64,000 bases of DNA from Akkermansia muciniphila (GTDB lineage Bacteria; Verrucomicrobiota; Verrucomicrobiia; Limisphaerales; SXTU01): NCBI GenBank assembly GCA_945874145.1, contig CAMCFN010000002.1, positions 62,001 through 126,000 of the forward strand, in the 5' to 3' direction. Below the pieces are notes generated by a model that did no database searches, was not told the origin of the DNA, and saw nothing but the letters and a program-made list of their open reading frames with translations. Shown here one piece after another: positions 8,832 to 15,500 of the stretch (its first letter is position 1; every line of letters starts with the position of its first letter). Both the position numbers and the translations under genes were made by a program.

Positions 8832-9221
8832 ATGAGCCACGATCACTCTCATTCCCACGGCCCCGGCGAAGCTTGCGGTGGCCATGATCACGACGACCAC
8901 CACTCGCCCGAGGCGATTCATCGCGCGGTCAAAAAATACAAGATGGTGGGGGCGGTCCTGTTCGCGGGCACCGTTCTCACGGTTGCCATGTATTACGTCC
9001 ACATCCCGAGCGTCGCGATCACCATCGCGGTGGCGTTGCTCATCGCGAGCGTGAAGGCCGCTTTTGTGGCCGGCGTGTTCATGCATCTTTCCGACGAGCG
9101 GAAGATGATCTATGGCATTCTGCTCTGCACGGTGTTCTTCCTCATCGGGTTGATGGGATTGACCCTCTGGGCCATGCACGATCCGCCGATGCAGACGCTG
9201 GTTGGTGGCAAGCCCGCTTAA
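8832..9221 (+). CDS. Cytochrome c oxidase subunit IV-like protein
   Basis: Encodes 129 residues. The first 30 are strikingly rich in His and Asp (HDHSHSHG and HDHDDHH), followed by three predicted membrane helices (about 40-60, 65-85 and 95-115). The segment VKAAFVAGVFMHL matches the prokaryotic subunit IV (CtaF/CyoD-like) family. Such subunits stabilise the oxidase core. The His-rich N-terminus could bind copper or another metal, which is inference. I chose the ATG at 8832, 7 bases after the subunit III stop, over upstream in-frame codons because those would overlap ctaE. Confidence 0.85.
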   Translation: MSHDHSHSHGPGEACGGHDHDDHHSPEAIHRAVKKYKMVGAVLFAGTVLTVAMYYVHIPSVAITIAVALLIASVKAAFVAGVFMHLSDERKMIYGILLCTVFFLIGLMGLTLWAMHDPPMQTLVGGKPA

Positions 9222-9225
9222 TGCC

Positions 9226-9432
9226 ATGTCCCTGAAAGCCTTCCACGTTGTGTTCATCACCGCCTCGGTCTTGTTGGCGTTTGGCTTTGGCTGGTTCGAG
9301 CTGAGTCGCTATCAGGACACGCGGGATACGGTGGATTTGTGGCTTGGCTGCGGGTCGTCCGGTGCCGGGATTGGTCTCGTGGCCTACGGCATCTACTTCC
9401 TTAAGAAACTGAAAAACATCAGCTACCTGTGA
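9226..9432 (+). CDS. Small membrane protein in the oxidase locus (68 aa)
   Basis: Encodes 68 residues beginning MSLKAFHVVFITASVL. There are two predicted membrane helices, about residues 5-22 and 44-60, separated by a short loop (ELSRYQDTRDTVD). The ATG at 9226 lies 4 bases after the subunit IV stop, and its stop overlaps the GTG start of the next gene, so translation is probably coupled. I do not recognise the family. Its position among subunit genes suggests an accessory or assembly role in the oxidase. An in-frame GTG at 9202 is possible but would overlap the preceding gene. Confidence 0.7.
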   Translation: MSLKAFHVVFITASVLLAFGFGWFELSRYQDTRDTVDLWLGCGSSGAGIGLVAYGIYFLKKLKNISYL

Positions 9433-9689
9433 ACCGACTGCCCTTATTCGCACTGTTCGCTTTGGTTTTGTTCTTCATGGGCACGGCCGATGCGTCCGCG
9501 TGCGCCGCCTGTTTTGGCAAGTCTGACTCCAAGCTCGCCGAAGGCATGAACGCCGGAATCATGGCGCTCCTGTTCGTCATCACCAGCGTCTTGGCAGCCA
9601 TTGCTTCGTTCTTCGTTTTCATCATCCGGCGCGCTGACACCCACCCCCTTCCGCTTCCCACTGAAACTCTCGAACCCTCGAAAGCCTGA
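9429..9689 (+). CDS. Small membrane protein with CxxC motif in the oxidase locus (86 aa)
   Basis: Encodes 86 residues. A signal-like hydrophobic N-terminus (about 3-22) is followed directly by SACAACFGKSDSKL, which contains a CxxC pair that would lie on the periplasmic face. A second hydrophobic helix spans about 40-65, and the tail is Pro- and Thr-rich. It starts at a GTG that overlaps the preceding stop (GTGA), and the subunit II gene begins 2 bases after its stop. I do not recognise a named family. The CxxC could hold copper or be redox active, in keeping with the oxidase context, but nothing in the sequence proves this. Confidence 0.75.
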   Translation: MNRLPLFALFALVLFFMGTADASACAACFGKSDSKLAEGMNAGIMALLFVITSVLAAIASFFVFIIRRADTHPLPLPTETLEPSKA

Positions 9690-9691
9690 GC

Positions 9692-10513
9692 ATGCAACCG
9701 AATCCGTCTTTCCTCGATCAACTCAAGCAGGGCTTCATGCCCATCCTCGCCTCCGAGCATGGCAAGGACGTGGACCACTTCATCCTCCTCATCCACTGGC
9801 TCATGGCCGCGCTCTTCGTGGGCTGGTTTGGCTACTTCTGCTACACCCTCTTCCGGTTCCGGGCCTCCGCGAACCCCAAGGCGGACTACGTTGGGGCCAA
9901 GGGCAAGCTCGCCAACAACGCTGAGATCGCAGTGGTGATTGTCGAAGCCATTCTGCTGATTGGCTTTGCCATCCCGCTGTGGGCGAAAGCCGTCGAGAAA
10001 TATCCCGCTGACAAGGATGCCACCGTCATCCGCCTGATTGCCGAGCAGTTCTCTTGGCAGGCCCGTTACCCGGGCAAAGACGGTGTTTTTGGCAAGCAGG
10101 AGATGAAGCTGATCAGCGACAAAAATCCCCTGGGCTACGTGGAGAGCGACCCGGCCGGCAAGGATGACGTTAACTCCCCGCCCAAGGACATCCACGTCCC
10201 ACTTCAGCCCGTCAAGCTGGAGGGCCGAGACACCTTCAAGCCCGTCATCATCCACCTCACCTCGAAGGATGTGATTCACTCCTTCAAGGTCACCGCGATG
10301 CGCATGACCCAGGATTGTATTCCTGGCATGAGCATTCCCGTCCATTTCACCCCGACCAAGGTCGGCAAGTTCTCACTCACTTGCGCCCAACTCTGTGGCA
10401 ACGGTCACGCCTCCATGAACGCCATGTTCACCGTGGACACGCCGGAAGAGTTTGAGAAGTGGATCGCTGAAAAGACCTCGAAAGCCGGCGGCGCACCGCA
10501 GAGCTTCGAGTAA
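9692..10513 (+). CDS. ctaC: Cytochrome c oxidase subunit II
   Basis: A 273-residue subunit that accepts electrons from cytochrome c at its CuA centre. Two N-terminal membrane helices (about 30-55 and 78-98) are followed by a periplasmic cupredoxin domain. CuA ligands are visible as H196 (SKDVIHSF) and C231, C235, H239 and M242 (CAQLCGNGHASM). The conserved aromatic segment FSWQARYPG is near residue 120. There is no fused cytochrome c domain and no lipobox. Its position after subunits III and IV, not before subunit I, is less common than the coxB-coxA order of Proteobacteria. A GC-rich hairpin with a T-run follows. Confidence 0.95.
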   Translation: MQPNPSFLDQLKQGFMPILASEHGKDVDHFILLIHWLMAALFVGWFGYFCYTLFRFRASANPKADYVGAKGKLANNAEIAVVIVEAILLIGFAIPLWAKAVEKYPADKDATVIRLIAEQFSWQARYPGKDGVFGKQEMKLISDKNPLGYVESDPAGKDDVNSPPKDIHVPLQPVKLEGRDTFKPVIIHLTSKDVIHSFKVTAMRMTQDCIPGMSIPVHFTPTKVGKFSLTCAQLCGNGHASMNAMFTVDTPEEFEKWIAEKTSKAGGAPQSFE

Positions 10514-10532
10514 CCGGAATCTCCCTTTCACC

Positions 10533-10563
10533 GGGCGCGCGCCGCGAGCGCGCGCCCTTTTTT
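10533..10563 (+). terminator. GC-rich hairpin plus T-run between subunit II and SCO1 genes
   Basis: Arms gggcgcgcg (10533-10541) and cgcgcgccc (10549-10557) pair perfectly over a 7-base loop and are followed at once by six T residues (10558-10563). This is a textbook intrinsic terminator shape. The next gene's apparent GTG start is the very next base, so the structure also covers the space where a ribosome-binding site would be. Confidence 0.75.
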
Positions 10564-11286
10564 GTGCCCATCGAACCTACTGAAGCCACCCGCACACAGT
10601 CCCGCTTCGTCGAGCGGGCGGTATGGGGCGGCATCGTCTTCGTGGTGCTCGCCATCGTGGTGGCCTATGTGCGCGAGCGTCAGCACGCCTCCGCGACAAA
10701 ACCTCCCGTCCTCGCACAGGTTGCTGACTTCGCCCTCACCAACCAGCTAGACCGCCTCGTCCGGCTCGCTGACTTGCGCGGCCAGGTTTGGGTTGCCGAC
10801 ATCATCTTCACCCGCTGTCCCGGCCCCTGTGCCACGATGACCAAGCGCATGAGCGAGCTGCAAGCAGCTCTCCCGCTCAGCGCCCCCGTCAAACTCATCA
10901 CCCTTACCACCGACCCAAGGCACGACACCGCACGCGCCCTTGCCAGCTACGCACAGCGTTTCGGAGCGGACTCGAACCGCTGGCACTTCCTCACCGGCCC
11001 TAAATCCGACCTGGTGAAGCTTGCTGTGGGCAGCCTCAAGCTCACTGTGCTAGACCAAGAGGAGGCCAAGCGCACTTCGCCCAACGACCTCTTCATCCAC
11101 TCCACTATCTTCGTCGTCGTGGACAAGCAAGGCCGCCTGCGTGCCGTCTTCGAGAGTCTCGACAGCGTGTTGAGCGAGGACGAACTCCCCACCGGCGCGA
11201 GCCAGACCAGCAGCACTTGGGAGAAAAGTGTGAAACCCCGCCTACTTGAAACTGTGAACGCGCTACTGCTGGAACCGGACCGATGA
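10564..11286 (+). CDS. SCO1/SenC-family copper chaperone
   Basis: Encodes 240 residues. One N-terminal membrane anchor (about 18-38) is followed by a thioredoxin-fold domain on the periplasmic side. The copper-binding CxxxC is visible in FTRCPGPCATM, and the partner histidine in FIHSTIFVVVD. SCO proteins deliver copper to, or reduce, the CuA site of oxidase subunit II, which is encoded just upstream. The only usable start I find is the GTG at 10564, directly after a hairpin and six Ts. No other ATG, GTG or TTG precedes the membrane helix in frame, and there is no room for a Shine-Dalgarno sequence. Confidence 0.9.
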   Translation: MPIEPTEATRTQSRFVERAVWGGIVFVVLAIVVAYVRERQHASATKPPVLAQVADFALTNQLDRLVRLADLRGQVWVADIIFTRCPGPCATMTKRMSELQAALPLSAPVKLITLTTDPRHDTARALASYAQRFGADSNRWHFLTGPKSDLVKLAVGSLKLTVLDQEEAKRTSPNDLFIHSTIFVVVDKQGRLRAVFESLDSVLSEDELPTGASQTSSTWEKSVKPRLLETVNALLLEPDR

Positions 11287-11427
11287 CGCTGTCACCGCAG
11301 TTGAAGTAGACCGCCTTGAAACCTCAGAGAAACGATGGACACAGAGAAGCCCGACCGGAGGAAGTCCTCCGTGTTCAGCGGGGCTCGCCGGTGTAAACCT
11401 GCTTCTGTAATTTGTCTTTCTTCCCTC

Positions 11428-11509
11428 CAGCTTCACCCCTTTGGGGTGAGGCGGAGCGAAGGCGAGCGTAGCGAGCCGAGCGCAGCCGAACCCCAAAGGG
11501 GTGAAGCTG
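11428..11509. repeat. Long perfect inverted repeat in a 531-base gene-free stretch
   Basis: A 20-base arm at 11428-11447 and its exact reverse complement at 11490-11509 flank a purine-rich centre. Each arm contains its own short palindrome (acccctttggggt), so the unit can fold as one long or two short hairpins. It resembles a REP-type intergenic element. The rest of 11287-11817 holds no gene that I can support. The open frames there are short and overlap the repeat on both strands. Confidence 0.7.
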
Positions 11510-11817
11510 CTCCGCACGCGCAAAACTGGTCGAGGGCGGGCCACGCGCCCGTTCGACGGCACCTTGCAGTTGACGTATTCCTCACATCCTAAACTGGTAA
11601 GCCCTACGATAGGAAATCGCTTTCCGGTCTTGCATGTAAGTTTTGATGCAACCAATCGCATCACCGAATGGCACTTTAGCAGCCGCTGATTCGCATACAT
11701 GCGCACAAACGCTCCTCAGCTCGCTTCACCGTCAGGACCTCCTCGGCGAGCTGGAACAAGGGCGCAGATCGCAACTTTTTGCATTGTTTTCCCGCAGCAC
11801 TCAGTTTGACTCCCTGC

Positions 11818-12864
11818 ATGATTTCATTCGCCCTGTTTCGGCGCGCCGCATTGCTGGCCGCGTGTTCCCTCACCCTTTCCCTGCAAGCCCATCCCGCCGC
11901 CGATGCCATGACGGCAGCGGCCAAGGCCTTCCTCGGCACCCTCAAGCCCGAGCAGAAGACGAAGGCGCACTATACCGACCTGAAGGCCGATGCCCGCCAC
12001 GCCTGGCACTTCATCCCGACCGAGATGGTGAGTTTCGGACGCAAGGGCCTGCCGATGACCGAGATGACCGAGCAGCAGCGCCAGCTCGCCCTCGCCCTCC
12101 TCAAGTCCGCGATGAGCGAACAGGGTTACGGCAAGGCCACCGGCATCATGGGGCTCGAAGCGATTCTCCGCGAACTTGAGAAGGCGGGCAAAGTGGACCG
12201 CAACCCCATTCTCTATTTCGTCAGCATCTACGGCACGCCGGATGCGAAGGGCACCTGGGCGTGGCGTTTCGAGGGCCATCACCTCTCCCTGAGCTTCACG
12301 GTCGTGGACGGCAAGGAAGTCGCCGCCGTCCCCTCCTTCATGGGCACCAACCCCGCCGAAGTCCGCGAAGGCGCGAAGAAAGGTCTCCGCGTGCTGGGCG
12401 TGGAGGAAGACCTCGGTCGTGAACTGGTGAAGTCCCTCAGCGCCGAGCAGCGCACCACCGCCATCTTCGACAAGGTTGCGCCCAAGGACATCATCACCGG
12501 CGCTGACCGGGCCGCCAAGCGCCTCACCCCTCCGGGCATCGCCTACAGCCAGTTGAACGGCGCCCAAAAGGAACAGCTCAAAAAAGTCGTGGCCGAATAC
12601 GCCAACCGCGTCCGCCCGGATGTGGCCAAGAGTGACCTGGCCAAGATCGACAAGGCGGGCTGGGACACCGTCGCCTTCGCGTGGGCCGGCGGTCTGGAAC
12701 GTGGGGATGGCCATTACTACCGCGTGCAGGGCCCGACCTTCCTCCTCGAATACGACAACACGCAGAACAACGCCAACCACGTCCACGCCGTCTGGCGCGA
12801 CTTCACCAACGACTTCGGCGAGGACCTGCTCAAGAAGCACTACGAGCAGGCGCACAAGAAGTAG
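11818..12864 (+). CDS. Secreted DUF3500-domain protein
   Basis: Encodes 348 residues with a signal peptide (ALFRRAALLAACSLTLSL, cleavage probably near QAHP). The body matches the DUF3500 family. Recognisable parts are the early WHFIPTEM...RKGLPMTEMTEQQ region, the central WRFEGHHLSLSFT strand, FMGTNPAEVR, and the late HYYRVQGPTFLLEYDN with NHVHAVWRDF. The function of DUF3500 is unknown. The protein is probably periplasmic or surface-associated. I chose the ATG at 11818 because it precedes the signal peptide directly. A GTG-frame extension to 11779 adds nothing recognisable. A palindromic repeat follows the stop codon. Confidence 0.88.
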   Translation: MISFALFRRAALLAACSLTLSLQAHPAADAMTAAAKAFLGTLKPEQKTKAHYTDLKADARHAWHFIPTEMVSFGRKGLPMTEMTEQQRQLALALLKSAMSEQGYGKATGIMGLEAILRELEKAGKVDRNPILYFVSIYGTPDAKGTWAWRFEGHHLSLSFTVVDGKEVAAVPSFMGTNPAEVREGAKKGLRVLGVEEDLGRELVKSLSAEQRTTAIFDKVAPKDIITGADRAAKRLTPPGIAYSQLNGAQKEQLKKVVAEYANRVRPDVAKSDLAKIDKAGWDTVAFAWAGGLERGDGHYYRVQGPTFLLEYDNTQNNANHVHAVWRDFTNDFGEDLLKKHYEQAHKK

Positions 12865-12887
12865 TCGCGCGGCAGAGCGGCGACTTT

Positions 12888-12991
12888 AGGAGCGCGGGCT
12901 TCAGCCCGCAGAGGCATCGCAAGCCGAGCGGCGTGGCATGGCCGAACCCGCAGGAAGCTCGGACATTTCTGCGGCATGAATGCCGCGCTCC
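12888..12991. repeat. REP-like paired palindromes
   Basis: One hairpin (gcgggcttcagcccgc, about 12893-12908) and a second (gcggcatgaatgccgc, 12971-12986) stand about 60 bases apart. Their outer bases, ggagcgcgg and ccgcgctcc, are complementary, so the pair forms a larger inverted repeat. A 21-base stretch of the second hairpin (12968-12988) recurs exactly at 45110-45130. Confidence 0.7.
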
Positions 12992-13053
12992 CAGTGACGG
13001 CCGCGACATCCGCCTGAAGGATGTGCAGGGCACGCCATCAAGGACATCCTCGC

Positions 13054-13069
13054 GTAGCGCCGGCGCTAC
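13054..13069. repeat. Perfect 16-base palindrome at the toxin 3' end
   Basis: The sequence gtagcgccggcgctac is its own reverse complement. It covers the stop codon of the minus-strand PemK/MazF-like gene. It may act as a weak terminator or belong to the REP-like family seen nearby. There is no T-run. Confidence 0.5.
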
Positions 13070-13404
13070 AGCCCGAACAGTGTCCGAAGACGTTGCTGGA
13101 CTTGGGTCTGGACACCCGGCGTGAGGACGCCCATCTGCCTTTGGATAATCGCGGTGGACACCGTGACCATCCGGTGAAGCCGCAGCGTGGAACGCACGCG
13201 CAATCCCGTGGCGGCGAAGTCCAGCGTACCCGGCGTCAGCAGAATATCCGTCGGCTCAAGCGTCGGCGGGACTGTGCTGGTGATGAAGGCGAGCACTACA
13301 TGGCGATGCACGCCAACCGCTCCAGTGAGGCAAACAGCGGGGCGCACCTTCTGACCGGAGAGGTCATCGAACGGAAACGGAACCAGAACGACTCTAAACT
13401 GCAT
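13066..13404 (-). CDS. PemK/MazF-family toxin (putative mRNA interferase)
   Basis: Encodes 112 residues, the usual length for MazF-type toxins. The N-terminal strand and loop VVLVPFPFDDLSGQKVRPAV contains the family pattern of an initial hydrophobic strand, a short loop, then KxRPAV. The later TSTVPPTLEPTDILL and STLRLHRMVTVS match the core beta-barrel of the family. Members cleave mRNA as endoribonucleases. Its start overlaps the 3' end of the upstream 79-residue gene by 11 bases, which is typical of antitoxin-toxin operons. I infer the toxin function from the family. A degenerate, inactive copy cannot be excluded. Confidence 0.8.
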   Translation of the reverse strand: MQFRVVLVPFPFDDLSGQKVRPAVCLTGAVGVHRHVVLAFITSTVPPTLEPTDILLTPGTLDFAATGLRVRSTLRLHRMVTVSTAIIQRQMGVLTPGVQTQVQQRLRTLFGL

Positions 13405-13633
13405 CGCGGAAGGCTTCGCCGTCCTTCAGGGTGTAGATGTCCTCCGCCGGGTCGGCGAGGAAGGCAAAGGCGTCGCTGGCAGCCGTTGCGCGCAGCCAAG
13501 TTTCTTCGGACTCTGGTTCTGCGGCAGCGGGCAGCACCGTCACCATCAGTGCGGCGTGGGCGGGAAGGTTAAACGGCTCGTCGAGGACAATCTTCTCCCC
13601 GTCGTAGTGTGCTTGGAGCGCCACGGTAGGCAT
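13394..13633 (-). CDS. Putative antitoxin partner of the PemK/MazF-like toxin
   Basis: Encodes 79 residues directly upstream of the toxin gene on the minus strand, overlapping it by 11 bases. The N-terminus, HYDGEKIVLDEPFNLPAHAALMVTVLP, resembles small antitoxin-like proteins with a short beta-rich DNA-binding or dimerisation domain. The acidic C-terminal part (SEETWLRATAAS, LADPAEDIYTL) would be the toxin-wrapping segment. The stop codon follows GEAFRDAV. Gene order and overlap support the assignment more than the sequence does. Confidence 0.7.
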   Translation of the reverse strand: MPTVALQAHYDGEKIVLDEPFNLPAHAALMVTVLPAAAEPESEETWLRATAASDAFAFLADPAEDIYTLKDGEAFRDAV

Positions 13634-13743
13634 TGGGGGGAGAATACGCGCTTCACGAATCAGGGCAAGCGTGCGGTGGCCGCGACTTCCGCCTGACGGA
13701 GGTGCATGGGCGCGTCATCCGGGAGTGCTGGCCTAGCCAGACC

Positions 13744-14163
13744 TCACTTCAAAACCAGTTCCCTTGAGTTGATTTTGTAGCCAACCAAAACGGCTTTCTC
13801 GCCTTCCATCTCGAAGGTGAAGGTCTCCCGTCCCGTCCCGTGCTCAAAGGTCGTTTCCTGAACCAGCGCCACAGTGGTCGTCAGGTTGAAGGTCCGAACA
13901 TTGAACCCTTTGTTCGCCGTGGTTGTGACCTTGCCGAGTTTGCGCAGCACTGCTTCCTCCAGTTCCACGAACTGCTTCTCCTTGGTGGCTCCTTTCAGTT
14001 TGGTGTGACTGGCGGAGTATATCTCTGTGAGCTTGCTGTCATTATAGAGCTTGTGGAACTCCGCCACGCTCTGCTCGGCGGCCTTCTTGCCGTTGAACAT
14101 TCCACCGCAGCCAGTGGCGAGCAGTGCGAAACCAAGAACCAAATTTGTGATGATGGTTCGCAT
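13744..14163 (-). CDS. Hypothetical lipoprotein (DUF4019/DUF3887-like size)
   Basis: Encodes 139 residues beginning MRTIITNLVLGFALLATGC, a signal peptide ending in a lipobox-like cysteine (A at -3 is tolerated but not ideal). The mature part contains AEFHKLYNDSKLTEIYSASH and a C-terminal beta-rich segment ending NSRELVLK. The mixture of a short helical start and a beta sheet resembles small NTF2-like or DUF4019-type lipoproteins, but I cannot name the family with confidence. I chose the ATG at 14163 because upstream in-frame codons would run back into the Fn3 gene. It lies 23 bases downstream of that gene's stop. Confidence 0.7.
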   Translation of the reverse strand: MRTIITNLVLGFALLATGCGGMFNGKKAAEQSVAEFHKLYNDSKLTEIYSASHTKLKGATKEKQFVELEEAVLRKLGKVTTTANKGFNVRTFNLTTTVALVQETTFEHGTGRETFTFEMEGEKAVLVGYKINSRELVLK

Positions 14164-14186
14164 GGATAATGCGTAGTTCAGCCCCC

Positions 14187-14756
14187 TCACGGCACCCGCT
14201 TCACCGCCGGGTCGCTCCAGGGGCTTTTGATTTTCTTGGGGCCGAGGGCACGCACGCGCACCCAGATTTTGCTGCCGCTGGGCAGGCCGGTGAGCGAGGT
14301 CCGGGACGCGCTGGAGGTTTCCGCGAACGCCCAACTCGTGCTGGTGACGGGGTCGGCGCTGGTCTGCACTTCGTAGCCCTTGGCCTTGGGCACGGGGTCC
14401 CAGACGAGGTCCAACTCGCCTTCCTCATCGCCAGCGGTGGAGGAGAGGTTGCCCGGCGCGGGGAGGGAGGTGGTCGGGGTCTTGGGCGCGCGGTTGCTCA
14501 TGCCGGCGCTTTCGATTTTGGCGGTGTCGCCGAGGGTGGTTTCCTCCACGTAGTTGGCCAGCGAGTTCATCGCGGCATTGGCGGCGTCCTCGGCGGTGCC
14601 GAGGTTGGTGGTGGCGGTCTTGGCGGCCTGCTGCGCGGTCTGCTGCGCGTTGAAGGCGCTCTCCAGCGCGGTGGCCTTGGTCGAGATGACGGTCAGGGCC
14701 GGACTGGGCGTGGTGAAGTTCGCGTTGCCGGTCATCTCGGTGACGACTTGCCGCAT
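14187..14756 (-). CDS. Fibronectin type III domain protein; true start probably ATA at 14816
   Basis: The first ATG gives 189 residues. A helical Ala-rich region (AFNAQQTAQQAAKTATTNL) is followed by an Fn3 domain (LVWDPVPKAKGYEVQTSAD ... WVRVRALGPKK) and the C-terminal SPWSDPAVKR. The frame continues upstream of the ATG for 20 codons, and the extension reads KIKLDLQSYTVPDKIQF, which looks like ordinary protein leading smoothly into MRQVV. The extension begins at an ATA (14816-14814) with AAAGG four bases before it, and an in-frame TGA lies 8 codons further up. No ATG, GTG or TTG is available there. It may be a rare AUA start, a mutated start or a sequencing error. It shares its orientation with the lipoprotein gene downstream. 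Confidence 0.75.
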   Translation of the reverse strand: MRQVVTEMTGNANFTTPSPALTVISTKATALESAFNAQQTAQQAAKTATTNLGTAEDAANAAMNSLANYVEETTLGDTAKIESAGMSNRAPKTPTTSLPAPGNLSSTAGDEEGELDLVWDPVPKAKGYEVQTSADPVTSTSWAFAETSSASRTSLTGLPSGSKIWVRVRALGPKKIKSPWSDPAVKRVP

Positions 14757-14837
14757 GAACTGGATTTTGTCGGGAACGGTGTAGCTTTGGAGGTCGAGTT
14801 TGATTTTGTTCGCTATGTTACCTTTCCAGCTCTCGCT

Positions 14838-15137
14838 TCAGTTTTGGGGACGGGCCTTTACTACGCCTGCCAAAAAAGTTTGCAAGGGGTTTCTGGACTT
14901 TGCGTTGCGGGCGATGGCGTTGACGAATTCGGTGCCGAACGAAGCAAACCCCAGCATGCGATTGGCTGACCCGGCGACCGGTTTGACAGATTCCGCGACG
15001 GGCTTGAGTGACACGGTTCCGAGCGTGACTAACACAGCCTTAAAAAAGACCAAGTGCGCGGCAGAAATGACTAACACAGGGGCTGTGTCAGTGATTTCCG
15101 GGGGTGTGTCAGGCTTTTTTGGACGGGGATTACTCAA
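14838..15137 (-). CDS. Uncertain ORF upstream of the Fn3 gene (99 aa)
   Basis: A 99-residue open frame on the minus strand that ends with a TGA at 14840-14838, in the same frame as the Fn3 gene. Its composition is repetitive (DTAPVLVISAAH, KPVAESVKPVAGS), and the DNA carries short repeats (gactaacacag twice, gtgtca several times). A plus-strand frame (14800-15150) is equally open, so coding is not proven. I recognise no domain. I list it because, if real, it would be the first gene of the Fn3-lipoprotein cluster. Confidence 0.3.
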   Translation of the reverse strand: MSNPRPKKPDTPPEITDTAPVLVISAAHLVFFKAVLVTLGTVSLKPVAESVKPVAGSANRMLGFASFGTEFVNAIARNAKSRNPLQTFLAGVVKARPQN

Positions 15138-15201
15138 AGCAGCGGCTTGATAATGAAGGAGTTACGTCAAAAATTGGCGGAATTCTGCATTAACCGCCCT
15201 T

Positions 15202-15361
15202 GGAGCGCCGGCTTCCAGCCGGCTTAACTCGTCCATGCCAACGCAAACGTGCGTTTGGCCGTGCGCATGGGCTGGGCACGGAAGGGTGAACACGAAGATC
15301 CCTAGCGATGGCATGGCTTTCGTCCTGGCCACGTCGTAAGCCGGCTGGAAGCCGGCGCTCC
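15202..15361. repeat. Perfect 25-base inverted repeat with internal palindromes
   Basis: The arm at 15202-15226 is exactly reverse-complementary to 15337-15361. Each arm contains the hairpin gccggcttccagccggc. The 110 bases between the arms hold no gene that I can support. It belongs to the same general REP-like class as 12888-12991 and 45040-45131, but the sequence family is different. It lies in the 363-base gap between the uncertain ORF (14838-15137) and the SMP-30-like gene. Confidence 0.7.
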
Positions 15362-15500
15362 GTCAACGGCCTCGTCCCGGCTAAACCCCAGCTCCTTCTG
15401 GCAAGCTGCGGGCTGACACTGGCTTTGCCTGCAAACAGCGGAATGCCATGTTTTCCGCTTGCCGCGCCCGCGATTGACGGTCAAACACCTCGCAGAACGC

